Source of the DNA: an uncultured Prevotellaceae bacterium
GTDB taxonomy: Bacteria > Bacteroidota > Bacteroidia > Bacteroidales > Muribaculaceae
Direction: 5' to 3'
Length of the DNA: 64,000 nucleotides
Assembly (NCBI GenBank): GCA_900319525.1
Contig: ONOU01000014.1
Coordinates: forward strand, 62,001 to 126,000
Of this stretch, positions 44,734-53,284 are shown in pieces; the stretch's first letter is position 1, and the number at the start of each line of letters is the position of its first letter. A model generated the notes under the pieces. It worked only from the letters and a program-made list of their open reading frames with translations, searched no databases and had not been told where the DNA came from. The position numbers and the translations under genes are program-made.

Positions 44734-47700
44734 CTAGTCCTTGATAGCCCGGTAGATGAGCGTATTGATGTGGCTGCGCGCGCTGATGCGTCCAAAGTTG
44801 GGGTTGTTGCGCGTGGGGCTCACACGATTGCTCAAGAAGATGTAGAACATGTCATTCTTAGGGTCAACCCAGAAGCAGGTGCCCGTAAATCCCGTGTGAC
44901 CGAAGGTCTCGGGGGTGGCTTCGGGGCAAGTGTTGCTGGCGTCAGGATCACCGATAACCGGCTTGTCAAAGCCCAGGCCACGATGGCTGTTGGGGCTCTT
45001 CTGGGTCGTAAAAGTCTCAACAGTCGAGGCCTTCAACAGGCGCACGCCGCCATAGGTGCCTCCATTGAGCCACATCTGGAACAGCTTGGCCAAGTCATTA
45101 GCGTTGCTGAAAAGTCCCGCATTGCCCTGCACGCCACCCGAGAAGGCGGCCAGCTCGTCGTGGACGTAGCCATGGATGTGCTGACGACGCAGGTAGGTAT
45201 CCACCTCGGTATAAGCGATATCGTCACGGCCAAACTTGCTCAACGGGCGGTACATCGTGTGATAGGCCCCGAGAGGCGCAAAGATGTAGTTGTTCACATA
45301 GTAGTTGAGCGGCGAGTGCGTCATGCGCTGTACCGCATCGGCAAGCAACGAGAAGTTGCAGCAGCTGTACAAGTATTTCTTCTTGCCCAGTTTAGCGTGA
45401 TAGATGCGGTTCATGATCGAGTCATAGGTAACGCGTCCGCCCCAGATGCCATCGGCAATAGCGATGTTGAACTTGTCGGTCTTGTGGGTAGAGAGGATGT
45501 CGGTGCGCAACTTGGCGTCCTTGTGTCCCCAGGCGCCGTTCATCACCTTGATGGGATGGTTGGCATCCTCGGCCCCAGCGATGAGAACGCCGCTATAGGT
45601 CTTGGGATCCATCATCATCTGCCACATGTTGAGCGAGGCTGGCATACCGGTCTCGTGATAGAGCAGGTCGCGGAAGGTGATGTCCTCCTTGTCGCCGTCG
45701 CGCAGGCCGGGAATATACTGGCTTGCCTTGTCGTCAAGGTCAAACTTGCCGTCGTCAAAGGCCTTCATCACACCACTGATGGTACCCGTGGCCTTAGATA
45801 CCGAAGCGAGACCAAACAGCGTGTTGTCATCGACCTTGACCTTGCTGCCATAGTCGATGGTGCCGAACGATCCCTTGTAAACCACCTTGCCATGACGGGC
45901 AACGATCACCTGACAACCAGGGAAGGCGTGCTGCTGCACACCCAGGCGGCACACCGAGTCGATCTGCGCCGTCAGGCGGGCATCAAGCCCCACCTCGGCC
46001 GGGATGGAATAGCCCAGACGGGTAGCCGGATAATGGATGCCGTGGCCGGCGTCATAGCGGGTCTTCTTGCCCTCGAAGGACAAAGAGACGGGCAGATTGC
46101 CCCCTGCCGCATTTCCACCAAAGATGGTCTGTGCCGCATAATCCTCGGCAAGCTTATTATTCTGGTAGGTCAACACGACAGCCTTGACATGCTTGTTGGT
46201 AACGGCGGCACCATAATTCTTGATTTCGTAGGGTTTGCAAGTAAGCACCACAATGAGGTTCTTGCACTTCTTGACAACGGCGTTGAGGGCCGCGCGGTTG
46301 GCGGCATTGTCAGCCCCCACCTCCACGATAATCGTGTTGAAATGGCCATCATGCAGCTGCTCGGCCAGGTCGCTTGCCGACCCCATCTTGTCCAGGTCAA
46401 AACGCTTAACCTCGGCATAATCGGCACAGCGGCGCGTGAACATTGACGCGGTGCCGTCTTCATTGCCGATCGTGGCGACAGCGATGTGACGGCTCTGCAA
46501 GTTGTGGATGGGCAGAATATTGTCGTTGTTCTTGATGACCGTGATGCTGCCTGCGGTGAGCTGACGCTTGAGCACCGTGGCGCGTGACGAGTTCACGTCA
46601 TTGACCAGATTGGCGGTATTGACATGCTGCGGGCCAGTGAGTTGCAGGGCATACTTGTAGCGCAGCATCTTCTTGCAGCGCTCGTCGATGACGCTCTGGC
46701 TGATGACGCCGCTGTTGACAGCGTGCAGCACTGCGGCCACCTCGGCACCGACATTCTCGGGCATGAGCAGCACATCATTGCCCGCCAGCAATGCATTGAC
46801 ACACGCCGACCCCTTGAGCATCTGGGTCGCACCCTTCATGTTCAAGGCATCGGTAAAAATCAAGCCTTCAAAGCCCATATCGTCACGCAGGAGCTTGCCC
46901 ACACAATCGGGCGACAGACTCGTGGGCGCCTTACCTCCCTCGATGGCCGGCACGAGCAGGTGGGCGGTGAGAATGCCGCTCAAGCCCGAGTCGATAAACC
47001 GACGGAAAGGCACCAGCTCGCAGGTGTTGATTTCCTGCAACGACTTGTTGATGACCGGCAAGGTCTTGTGAGAGTCCTCACTCGATGAGCCATGACCGGG
47101 GAAGTGCTTGCCCACAGCCATCACGCCGCCGTCCTCCAGACCGCGCGCAAAGGCGATCGCATGCCGTGCGACCAGCTCAGGGCTCTCCCCGAAGGAGCGG
47201 TCACCGATAACAGGATTCAACGGGTTATCGTTCACATCGAGCACCGGCGCAAAATTCACGTGGATGCCCATGTGGCGGCACTGGCGCGCCACCTCACGAC
47301 CGTACTCATAGAGCAGCATGTCGTCATCCAGAGCACCCAGGATGAGGTTGCGCTGGAAATTGGGCACCTCCTTCAATCTCATGCCCAGTCCCCACTCGCC
47401 ATCGATGGTGATCATCAGCGGCACAGCGGCCAGCGATTGGGCCAGGTTGGTCACAGCAGCCTGGTCGGCTATCGAGCTCTCCTCATAGATGAGACCGCCC
47501 ACCAGATTCTGGGTGACCAGTCGCTTCACCAGCTCGCGTGTGGCATCATTGCCCGACGGTGTGACAGCGGCAATAATGAGCTGCCCGACGCGCCCCTCGG
47601 GCGTCAATGAGTTGAACACACTATCCACCCACTGATTCATGGCCACTTGATCCACTTGATTGAACAGGTTGGGTAAACGCGTGGCACTGCGGCCCATGGC

Positions 47701-47757
47701 ACTCATGCAGAGCGACACGGCCACCAATAGCATCAGAATACGTTTGAATTTGGTCAT
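44734..47757 (-). CDS. GH3 beta-N-acetylglucosaminidase fused to a beta-lactamase-like serine hydrolase
   Basis: Exported two-enzyme protein of 1007 residues. Signal peptide at about 1-22. A GH3 N-terminal barrel (about 35-380) has the NagZ signature KHFPGHGSSSEDSHKTLP at about 219-236, placing it with beta-N-acetylhexosaminidases that cleave GlcNAc-anhMurNAc; a GH3 C-terminal domain follows (about 400-590). Residues about 605-1000 are a class-C-like serine beta-lactamase/peptidase fold with catalytic Ser and Lys in SVSK (about 652) and YSCCNFSLLADAV (Tyr motif, about 795). The fusion suggests coupled handling of cell-wall glycan and peptide. The 5'-nucleotidase gene lies 56 bases upstream in the same operon. 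Confidence 0.92.
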   Translation of the reverse strand: MTKFKRILMLLVAVSLCMSAMGRSATRLPNLFNQVDQVAMNQWVDSVFNSLTPEGRVGQLIIAAVTPSGNDATRELVKRLVTQNLVGGLIYEESSIADQAAVTNLAQSLAAVPLMITIDGEWGLGMRLKEVPNFQRNLILGALDDDMLLYEYGREVARQCRHMGIHVNFAPVLDVNDNPLNPVIGDRSFGESPELVARHAIAFARGLEDGGVMAVGKHFPGHGSSSEDSHKTLPVINKSLQEINTCELVPFRRFIDSGLSGILTAHLLVPAIEGGKAPTSLSPDCVGKLLRDDMGFEGLIFTDALNMKGATQMLKGSACVNALLAGNDVLLMPENVGAEVAAVLHAVNSGVISQSVIDERCKKMLRYKYALQLTGPQHVNTANLVNDVNSSRATVLKRQLTAGSITVIKNNDNILPIHNLQSRHIAVATIGNEDGTASMFTRRCADYAEVKRFDLDKMGSASDLAEQLHDGHFNTIIVEVGADNAANRAALNAVVKKCKNLIVVLTCKPYEIKNYGAAVTNKHVKAVVLTYQNNKLAEDYAAQTIFGGNAAGGNLPVSLSFEGKKTRYDAGHGIHYPATRLGYSIPAEVGLDARLTAQIDSVCRLGVQQHAFPGCQVIVARHGKVVYKGSFGTIDYGSKVKVDDNTLFGLASVSKATGTISGVMKAFDDGKFDLDDKASQYIPGLRDGDKEDITFRDLLYHETGMPASLNMWQMMMDPKTYSGVLIAGAEDANHPIKVMNGAWGHKDAKLRTDILSTHKTDKFNIAIADGIWGGRVTYDSIMNRIYHAKLGKKKYLYSCCNFSLLADAVQRMTHSPLNYYVNNYIFAPLGAYHTMYRPLSKFGRDDIAYTEVDTYLRRQHIHGYVHDELAAFSGGVQGNAGLFSNANDLAKLFQMWLNGGTYGGVRLLKASTVETFTTQKSPNSHRGLGFDKPVIGDPDASNTCPEATPETFGHTGFTGTCFWVDPKNDMFYIFLSNRVSPTRNNPNFGRISARSHINTLIYRAIKD

Positions 47758-47813
47758 ATTCTAGAAAATGTTAAATACCCCCATTGATTGTCTCAAGAGG
47801 TGATTCTATCTTT

Positions 47814-49331
47814 TCACTTCTTCTTAATTCTCACATCTTCCTTAGCGTCAATCTTCTTGCCTTGGGCTTGAAGCTGCTTGACGTAATTGAGGATGTGGTT
47901 ACCATACTTCTGAGTATCGACAAACAAGCGCTTGCACCTGGTCATCGGGGTCATGTAGTCGCCGCCGTTGGCCAGATAATCAATCGTTGCCACGATATAA
48001 GTCTTTTTGGGATCAATATTCTTGCCATTGAGTTTGGCACTCATGAGTTCTCCCTTGTCATTATAGGTAGCAGACAATTCCTTGCTCACCGCATCACCGC
48101 CACGGCCACACATCAGCCTAATGCTCTCGATGAGTTCGTTGCCAGGCATCTCCAGCACGACAAAGCGATTGTCAAACGGGAACATCGAGCCGATGACACC
48201 CTCGGTAACGGTGCCCTTGGGCATATCGCAACGCAGGCCGCCCTTGTTCATGATGGCACAATCGATACTCTTGAAGCCCGTGAGCTCCTTGATGATCTCG
48301 ATGGTGGCATCACTCACCCAGTTCTGCAGGGCATGACTGGAATTCTTCATGAACCGTGCGCTGGTAGCCACAGGGTTGTTCATGATGCTGTCCACACCGT
48401 GGCGGTAATTGTCCAGCCACGCGTTCATTGCAGTGTATCGGCTGGCGGCCTCGTCCCATGAGGCATCCACGGGGATATGGTTATAGACGATTTCCCCGGT
48501 TTCCAGGTCCAGGTCATAGGTGGCAACCAGCTTGCCGCTCTTGCCGTTCTGGCCGATGGGAATCATCTTGCCGTCGGCATTGGCGATACGGTCCTTCCCA
48601 CTACCGGGCTTGATGGTCGTGTGGGAATGTGAACTGATGACCATGTCGATGTAATGGCTTTGGCTAATGATGAGCGAATCATTAGGCTCGGTAGGCTCAT
48701 AACTATCGTAACCGATGTGCGATACCATGATGGCGTAGTCCACGCCCAGAATCTGCTTCAGGTAGCGCGCCGTAGCATCGGCAACCGATGGCGCATAACG
48801 GTATCCCAGGTTCTCGCAGTTCATGTCGGCAATCAGCCCGACGGGATTGACGTTGATGCCAAAGAAGGCCACGCGCTTGTCGCCAACGGCCTTAATCCAG
48901 TAAGGCTGGAACAAGCCATTGAGGGGCGTTGCGCTAAAGTCGTAGTTGGTACTTATCTTCACAGCGTCCACATTGCGGTAATGTGCGGCGAGCTCTTCCA
49001 TACCGTTGTCAAACTCATGGTTACCCAGGATAATGGCGTCATAGCCCAGCGTGTCCATCAGCGCATATTCCACCTCGCCACGATAGAGCGAGAAGAAGAG
49101 CGTGCCTTGCACGGCATCTCCAGCATGGATGAGCGCAGTGTTGGGGTTGTTAGCCCGGAGCTGGTCATAGATGGCTCGCCTGCGAGCCACGCCGCCCTTG
49201 CCGTCACTGGCCGGATCAATCTGGCTGTGGGTGTCATTAACTGCGATAATCATCAGGTGCTCGGCGTGCACAGCGGTGAAAGCCGCCAGGGCGCACAGGG
49301 CAATAATCATGAGGTTGCGGAATCTTGCCAT
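47814..49331 (-). CDS. Periplasmic 5'-nucleotidase/metallophosphatase (UshA family)
   Basis: Exported enzyme of 505 residues. Signal peptide at 1-23 (AFTAVHA). The metallophosphatase domain (about 25-260) has the metal motifs NDTHSQID, HAGDAVQG, LGNHEFDNG, and MVSHIGYD with SSHSHT. The C-terminal 5'-nucleotidase domain (about 300-490) has the substrate loop LANGGDYMTP near 445. It releases nucleosides and phosphate from extracellular nucleotides; some relatives act on UDP-sugars. It is the first gene of the minus-strand group with the GH3-beta-lactamase fusion; a -7 box is at 49388-49395. Confidence 0.92.
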   Translation of the reverse strand: MARFRNLMIIALCALAAFTAVHAEHLMIIAVNDTHSQIDPASDGKGGVARRRAIYDQLRANNPNTALIHAGDAVQGTLFFSLYRGEVEYALMDTLGYDAIILGNHEFDNGMEELAAHYRNVDAVKISTNYDFSATPLNGLFQPYWIKAVGDKRVAFFGINVNPVGLIADMNCENLGYRYAPSVADATARYLKQILGVDYAIMVSHIGYDSYEPTEPNDSLIISQSHYIDMVISSHSHTTIKPGSGKDRIANADGKMIPIGQNGKSGKLVATYDLDLETGEIVYNHIPVDASWDEAASRYTAMNAWLDNYRHGVDSIMNNPVATSARFMKNSSHALQNWVSDATIEIIKELTGFKSIDCAIMNKGGLRCDMPKGTVTEGVIGSMFPFDNRFVVLEMPGNELIESIRLMCGRGGDAVSKELSATYNDKGELMSAKLNGKNIDPKKTYIVATIDYLANGGDYMTPMTRCKRLFVDTQKYGNHILNYVKQLQAQGKKIDAKEDVRIKKK

Positions 49332-49387
49332 AAGTAGTGTTTTATGAGTTCTTTTGTTTAATATTATTGTCTATCACTATTAAATTA

Positions 49388-49395
49388 CAAAGGTA
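49388..49395 (-). promoter_or_regulatory. -7 box of 5'-nucleotidase operon (TACCTTTG)
   Basis: Minus-strand TACCTTTG, 57 bases before the start. No TTTG at the proper distance. Confidence 0.6.
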
Positions 49396-49478
49396 CAATA
49401 AAGTTTTCACTTGTGTTGCCGTGATTTTAATTTTTCTTTTTTTTACGATATTAAAAGACCTATGAACAAAAAAAGCAG

Positions 49479-49486
49479 TATCTTTG
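49479..49486 (+). promoter_or_regulatory. -7 box of small hypothetical gene (TATCTTTG)
   Basis: TATCTTTG, 37 bases before the ATG at 49524. It supports that start over the in-frame ATG at 49497, which would leave almost no leader. Confidence 0.6.
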
Positions 49487-49523
49487 TCGATTGTAATTGA
49501 AAAGAACTACATTATTTACTAGA

Positions 49524-49898
49524 ATGGACACCAATACAAAAAAAATACTGGACAACGACACCAACGGGCTGTTGACCTATGAGTACATTGCCAACAACAT
49601 GGGCAGCATTGACGAAGACATGGACGCCCTGGTTGACAACATGATCCTGAAGGACCGCACGGGACAGTTTGTCGTGAGCACAGCCCGCTACCTCAACGCC
49701 ATCGACCGCGAGAAGTATGCCGCAAGCATCGACATGCTGGTCAAGGCCGCTATTGCCAAGGACCGCGATCACGTCTATCTGTCCTACCTCGCCTCATCGC
49801 TGTGGGGTGCCGATTACAAGGAACGTGCCGCCGAATTGAGCGCCACCGACGACAACTTCAGGCGCATCTATAAACGGCTCTTCCCCGTGGGAATTTAA
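49524..49898 (+). CDS. Hypothetical protein, acidic helical
   Basis: Protein of 124 residues, no family recognised. It is soluble and mostly helical: MDTNTKKILDNDTNGLLTYEY at the start (split MDTNTKKILDND), a middle with DALVDNMILKDRTGQFVV, and a C-terminal KERAAELSATDDNFRRIYKRL. No signal peptide, cysteine or membrane segment. It has its own promoter and is followed by a 7-bp-period array and the cyclophilin gene, so it is a single-gene unit or the first gene of a pair. Normal codon use and a clear start support a real gene. Confidence 0.7.
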   Translation: MDTNTKKILDNDTNGLLTYEYIANNMGSIDEDMDALVDNMILKDRTGQFVVSTARYLNAIDREKYAASIDMLVKAAIAKDRDHVYLSYLASSLWGADYKERAAELSATDDNFRRIYKRLFPVGI

Positions 49899-49939
49899 TA
49901 TTCAAGCTTATAGAGTGGCTGCCCCACTTTATAACTTGA

Positions 49940-49967
49940 GGTTAAAGGATAAAGGTTAAAGGTTAAT
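49940..49967. repeat. 7-bp-period array (GGTTAAA)
   Basis: Four heptamers GGTTAAA, GGATAAA, GGTTAAA, GGTTAAT starting 42 bases after the preceding stop, in the spacer before the cyclophilin gene. Confidence 0.65.
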
Positions 49968-50031
49968 GACGGACCTTTAAACATTAAACAGCAAGCAAGT
50001 TGATTACTTGCATTTAATAAATATATAAATA

Positions 50032-50877
50032 ATGAAGAAGAATTTGTTTTTATCCATCTTGATGGTGGCATTCACGCTCATGTCGTGCTCGGCAAGCAGT
50101 ACCGAGGGCAACGCCAGCAATCCCGCCAATGACAAGAACGATAACAAAATGACAAAAGTTAAACTTGAGACCTCACTGGGCGACATCGTCGTTGAACTCT
50201 ACAACGAGACGCCTAAACACCGCGACAACTTCATCAAGCTGGTCAAGGAAGGTTACTATGACGGCGTGCTGTTCCACCGCGTGATTAAGGATTTCATGAT
50301 CCAGACCGGTGACGGCAATTCCAAGAACGCCGGTCCCGAGACCACCCTGGGTGATGGCGACCCCGGCTACACGATCGAAGCCGAGTTTGTCTATCCCAAG
50401 TATTTCCACAAGCGTGGAGCGCTGGCCGCAGCGCGCACCGGTGACCAATTCAACCCCGAGCGCCGCAGCAGCGGTAGCCAGTTCTACATTGTCACTGGCA
50501 AGATATATAACAGCGAGGATCTCATACAAGCGTCCAAGAGGTATAAACAAGAGATCATGTACCGCCTGATGACCGAGAACGGCGCAAAAATCAAAGAGTT
50601 GCGTGATGCACAAGACAATGCCGGCATCATGGAGCTGCAGAACCAGCTCATCGAGCAGACCAATGCCGAAGCTGCCAAGGGCCCCTTTGCCAACACTGAC
50701 GAGCAGCTCAATGCCTACACCAGCGTGGGTGGCACGCCCCACCTCGACGGCCAGTACACCGTGTTTGGCGAGGTCGTTTCGGGCATGGATGTTGTAGATA
50801 AGATCCAGAACGCGAGAACCGATCGCATGGATCGCCCCACCATTGACATCAAGATTGTCAAGGCAACCATCCTCTAG
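50032..50877 (+). CDS. Cyclophilin-type peptidyl-prolyl isomerase lipoprotein
   Basis: Envelope prolyl isomerase of 281 residues. Signal peptide with lipobox LMSC (Cys at about 19), a low-complexity linker, then a cyclophilin domain from about 42: TSLGDIVVELYNETPKHRDNF, FHRVIKDFMIQTGDG (Arg and Phe of the active site), GSQFYIVTG (about 151-159). A helical insertion of about 60 residues (KRYKQEIMYRLMTENG, about 166-225) interrupts the domain before VGGTPHLDGQYTVFGEVVSGMDVV (split VGGTPHLDGQYTVFGEV). The insertion is frequent in Bacteroidales members. It probably assists folding of outer-membrane proteins. Confidence 0.92.
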   Translation: MKKNLFLSILMVAFTLMSCSASSTEGNASNPANDKNDNKMTKVKLETSLGDIVVELYNETPKHRDNFIKLVKEGYYDGVLFHRVIKDFMIQTGDGNSKNAGPETTLGDGDPGYTIEAEFVYPKYFHKRGALAAARTGDQFNPERRSSGSQFYIVTGKIYNSEDLIQASKRYKQEIMYRLMTENGAKIKELRDAQDNAGIMELQNQLIEQTNAEAAKGPFANTDEQLNAYTSVGGTPHLDGQYTVFGEVVSGMDVVDKIQNARTDRMDRPTIDIKIVKATIL

Positions 50878-50914
50878 AGATATCACAAAGCGGCATCACT
50901 GCCGAGCACATTAA

Positions 50915-50957
50915 CAAGGCTTATAAGACCGAGGAGGCTTATGAGTCTTGTTTTTTT
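50915..50957 (+). terminator. Rho-independent terminator after cyclophilin gene
   Basis: CAAG-CT-ATAAG pairs with CTTAT-AG-CTTG (50915-50927 / 50938-50950) with two mismatches, followed by TTTTTTT. Confidence 0.85.
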
Positions 50958-51240
50958 GAGAAAAATGGGGCAAAAAATGAAAAAAAACGAACAAATGACT
51001 TTGCACATGAGAAAAAATGACTAAATTTGGGGTTTAGAATTTAACATGGGGTATGTCATAATTCTGGCTTGTATCATTGTCCGTGCTACGCACGGAGAAA
51101 TTAAACAAAAATTTGTATAAAAATTAAGTAAAACAAATTATTATTTAATTTTTGTGATTTTTGTTAAATTTCACGGCCGTTAGGCCGATCAACAGTTATG
51201 AGGCGAATTTTGACACATCCTCAACAAAAATTTTTTGATT
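50958..51240. other. AT-rich region with promoter and small hairpin before DUF349 gene
   Basis: Very AT-rich. TTTG (51000-51003) and TAAATTTG (51022-51029), spacing 18, form a plausible promoter that would give a leader of about 205 bases. Inside the leader is the hairpin CCGTGCtacGCACGG (51081-51095), which recurs inverted at 56709-56723, and a second short palindrome near CACGGCCGTTAGGCCG. Confidence 0.5.
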
Positions 51241-53142
51241 ATGATGGAACCGCGTGAACAATCTGAATCGATGAACAATCTCGAGAAGGATCAAATCTTG
51301 AACACTGAGGCCCAGAATGAGCCGCAAGAAGTTGTGAATGAAGAAGTAAAAGTAGAAGAACCCGTAGCCGCAGCTACCGAGGAGAAACCCGAGCCCGCTC
51401 AGGAGCCCGAGCCCGCCCAGGAGCCCAAGGCCCAAGCAGCGCCCAAGCTGGACCTTGCCGGCAAGAGCAAGGAAGAGCTGGTTGACCTGATGCGTGAAGC
51501 CGCCACCCGCCCCATCGAGGAGGTGAAAGACGACGTGCAGGCCATCAAAGCCGCATTCTTTGCCCTGCGCCGTGAGGAAGTGGCAAAGGAAAAAGAGGCT
51601 TTCCTCGCCAACGGCAACGAAGAGAGCGACTTCACTCCCAAGGAAGACTCCTGCGAGAGCGACCTGAAGGAATTGCTCAACGTGCTCAAGGAACGCCGCA
51701 CCGAATATAACGCAGCCCAGGAAGCCAACCGCGAGGCCAACCTCGAGAAGAAGCGCCAAATCATTGCGCTGATCAACGAGATTGCCAACGACCCCGACAA
51801 CATCAACCGTCAGTTCAATCGCGTGAAGCAGCTGCAACAGGACTTCAAGGATGCCGGAGAGGTACCCGCCACTGCCGACACCGAGATCTGGAAAGAGTTC
51901 CAGCGCGCCACCGAGCGTTTCTATGACGTCCTGAAGATGAACAAGGAACTGCGCGACTATGACTTCAAGAAGAATCTGGAGTTGAAGCAGCAACTGTGTG
52001 AGGAAGCCGAGGCGCTGGACGACGAGACCGACATCGTTGCCGCCTTCAGGAAGCTGCAGGAACTTCACAACAACTGGCGCGAGATCGGTCCCGTGGCCAA
52101 GGAACTGCGCGAGGAACTGTGGGCACGCTTCAAGGCCGCCTCGAGTGCCATCAACAAGAAGTACCAGACATTCTTTGAGGACCGCAAGAGCAAGGAGAAA
52201 GAGAATGCCGACGCCAAGACCGAGTTGTGTGAGAAGATCGAGCAGATCTCTACCGATAACCTGAAGACCTATGCCCAGTGGGACGAGGTGACCAAGCAGA
52301 TCATCGCCCTGCAAGAGGACTGGAAGAAACTGGGTTACGCTTCACGCAAGGCCAATGCCGCCCTGTTTGCCCGCTTCCGCAAGTCCTGTGACGAGTTCTT
52401 TGCCAAGAAGGCCGACTTCTACAAGTCCATGAAGGAGGAGCTCACTTCCAACCTGGCTAAGAAGATTGACCTGTGTGAGCGCGCCGAGGCGCTGATGGAC
52501 TCTACCGACTGGAAAGAGGCCACCGACAAGTTCGTCGAGATGCAGAAGGAGTGGAAGACCATCGGTCCCGTCATCAAGAAGTACAGCGACAACGTGTGGA
52601 AACGCTTCATCGCCGCCTGTGACCACTTCTTTGAGCAAAAGAAGAAGCAGAACGTCAACGTCCATGCCGTCGAGCATGAGAACCTCAAGGCCAAGAAGGA
52701 AGTCATCGCCACACTCAAGGCCACTATCGAGGAAGCTGCCGACGATGCCGCACAGACCGTTCGCGACCTGATGGACCGCTGGCAGGAAATCGGCCATGTC
52801 CCCTTCAAGGAGAAGGATAAAATCTATGCTCAGTACCGTGAGCTGGTGGACAAAGCGTTTGACACGCTCAACATGCGCGGTTCACGTCCACGCGGCGAGG
52901 GCGGCTCACGCGGCCAGCGTCAGTCGGGAGGCGACCGCAACCTGAGCGAACGCGACCGCCTGGTGCGCACCTATGAACAGCGCCTGAGCGAACTGAAGAC
53001 CTTTGAAAACAACATGGGCTTCCTCACGGCCAATACCAAGAGCGGCAACTCGCTGGTTCAGGAAATGGAGCGCCGCATCGCCAGGCTCAAGGAGGAAATT
53101 GCTGAACTGGAGCAAAGGATCAAGGAAATCGACAACGCCTAA
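51241..53142 (+). CDS. DUF349-repeat protein
   Basis: Cytosolic, almost entirely helical protein of 633 residues from ATG 51241. An acidic, Pro/Glu-rich N-terminus (EEKPEPAQEPEPAQEPKAQA) is followed by about six DUF349 repeats of 70-75 residues. Each has a W-x3-G-x(V)-x5-D/E-x-LW-x-RF pattern: NWREIGPVAKELREELWARF, DWKKLGYASRKANAALFARF, EWKTIGPVIKKYSDNVWKRF, RWQEIGHVPFKEKDKIYAQY. A basic Gly/Arg linker (RGSRPRGEGGSRGQRQSGG) and a C-terminal coiled coil (about 580-633) close the chain. DUF349 proteins are of unknown function. It has a long AT-rich leader and a terminator at 53193. Confidence 0.9.
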   Translation: MMEPREQSESMNNLEKDQILNTEAQNEPQEVVNEEVKVEEPVAAATEEKPEPAQEPEPAQEPKAQAAPKLDLAGKSKEELVDLMREAATRPIEEVKDDVQAIKAAFFALRREEVAKEKEAFLANGNEESDFTPKEDSCESDLKELLNVLKERRTEYNAAQEANREANLEKKRQIIALINEIANDPDNINRQFNRVKQLQQDFKDAGEVPATADTEIWKEFQRATERFYDVLKMNKELRDYDFKKNLELKQQLCEEAEALDDETDIVAAFRKLQELHNNWREIGPVAKELREELWARFKAASSAINKKYQTFFEDRKSKEKENADAKTELCEKIEQISTDNLKTYAQWDEVTKQIIALQEDWKKLGYASRKANAALFARFRKSCDEFFAKKADFYKSMKEELTSNLAKKIDLCERAEALMDSTDWKEATDKFVEMQKEWKTIGPVIKKYSDNVWKRFIAACDHFFEQKKKQNVNVHAVEHENLKAKKEVIATLKATIEEAADDAAQTVRDLMDRWQEIGHVPFKEKDKIYAQYRELVDKAFDTLNMRGSRPRGEGGSRGQRQSGGDRNLSERDRLVRTYEQRLSELKTFENNMGFLTANTKSGNSLVQEMERRIARLKEEIAELEQRIKEIDNA

Positions 53143-53192
53143 TCCACATCCGGCAGTGGAGACAGTTCAGTTCAACCCTGCATCCAGTATAT

Positions 53193-53224
53193 GACGGCTG
53201 GGGAGTGTTTATCACTCCCCCGTC
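53193..53224 (+). terminator. Terminator after DUF349 gene
   Basis: GACG and GGGGAGTG pair with CACTCCCC and CGTC (53193-53207 / 53213-53224), then GTTTGTTG. Strong stem, weak U-tract. Confidence 0.7.
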
Positions 53225-53284
53225 GTTTGTTGAAATAACCGCAACTACCATTTACCACCGCACTACAACTACCACTACGACCCA

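Noticed and set aside
44692-46446. 584-codon open frame on the plus strand
   Set aside because: It is antisense to the GH3-beta-lactamase gene; high GC at third positions of that gene opens the opposite frame. Its product has no family features.
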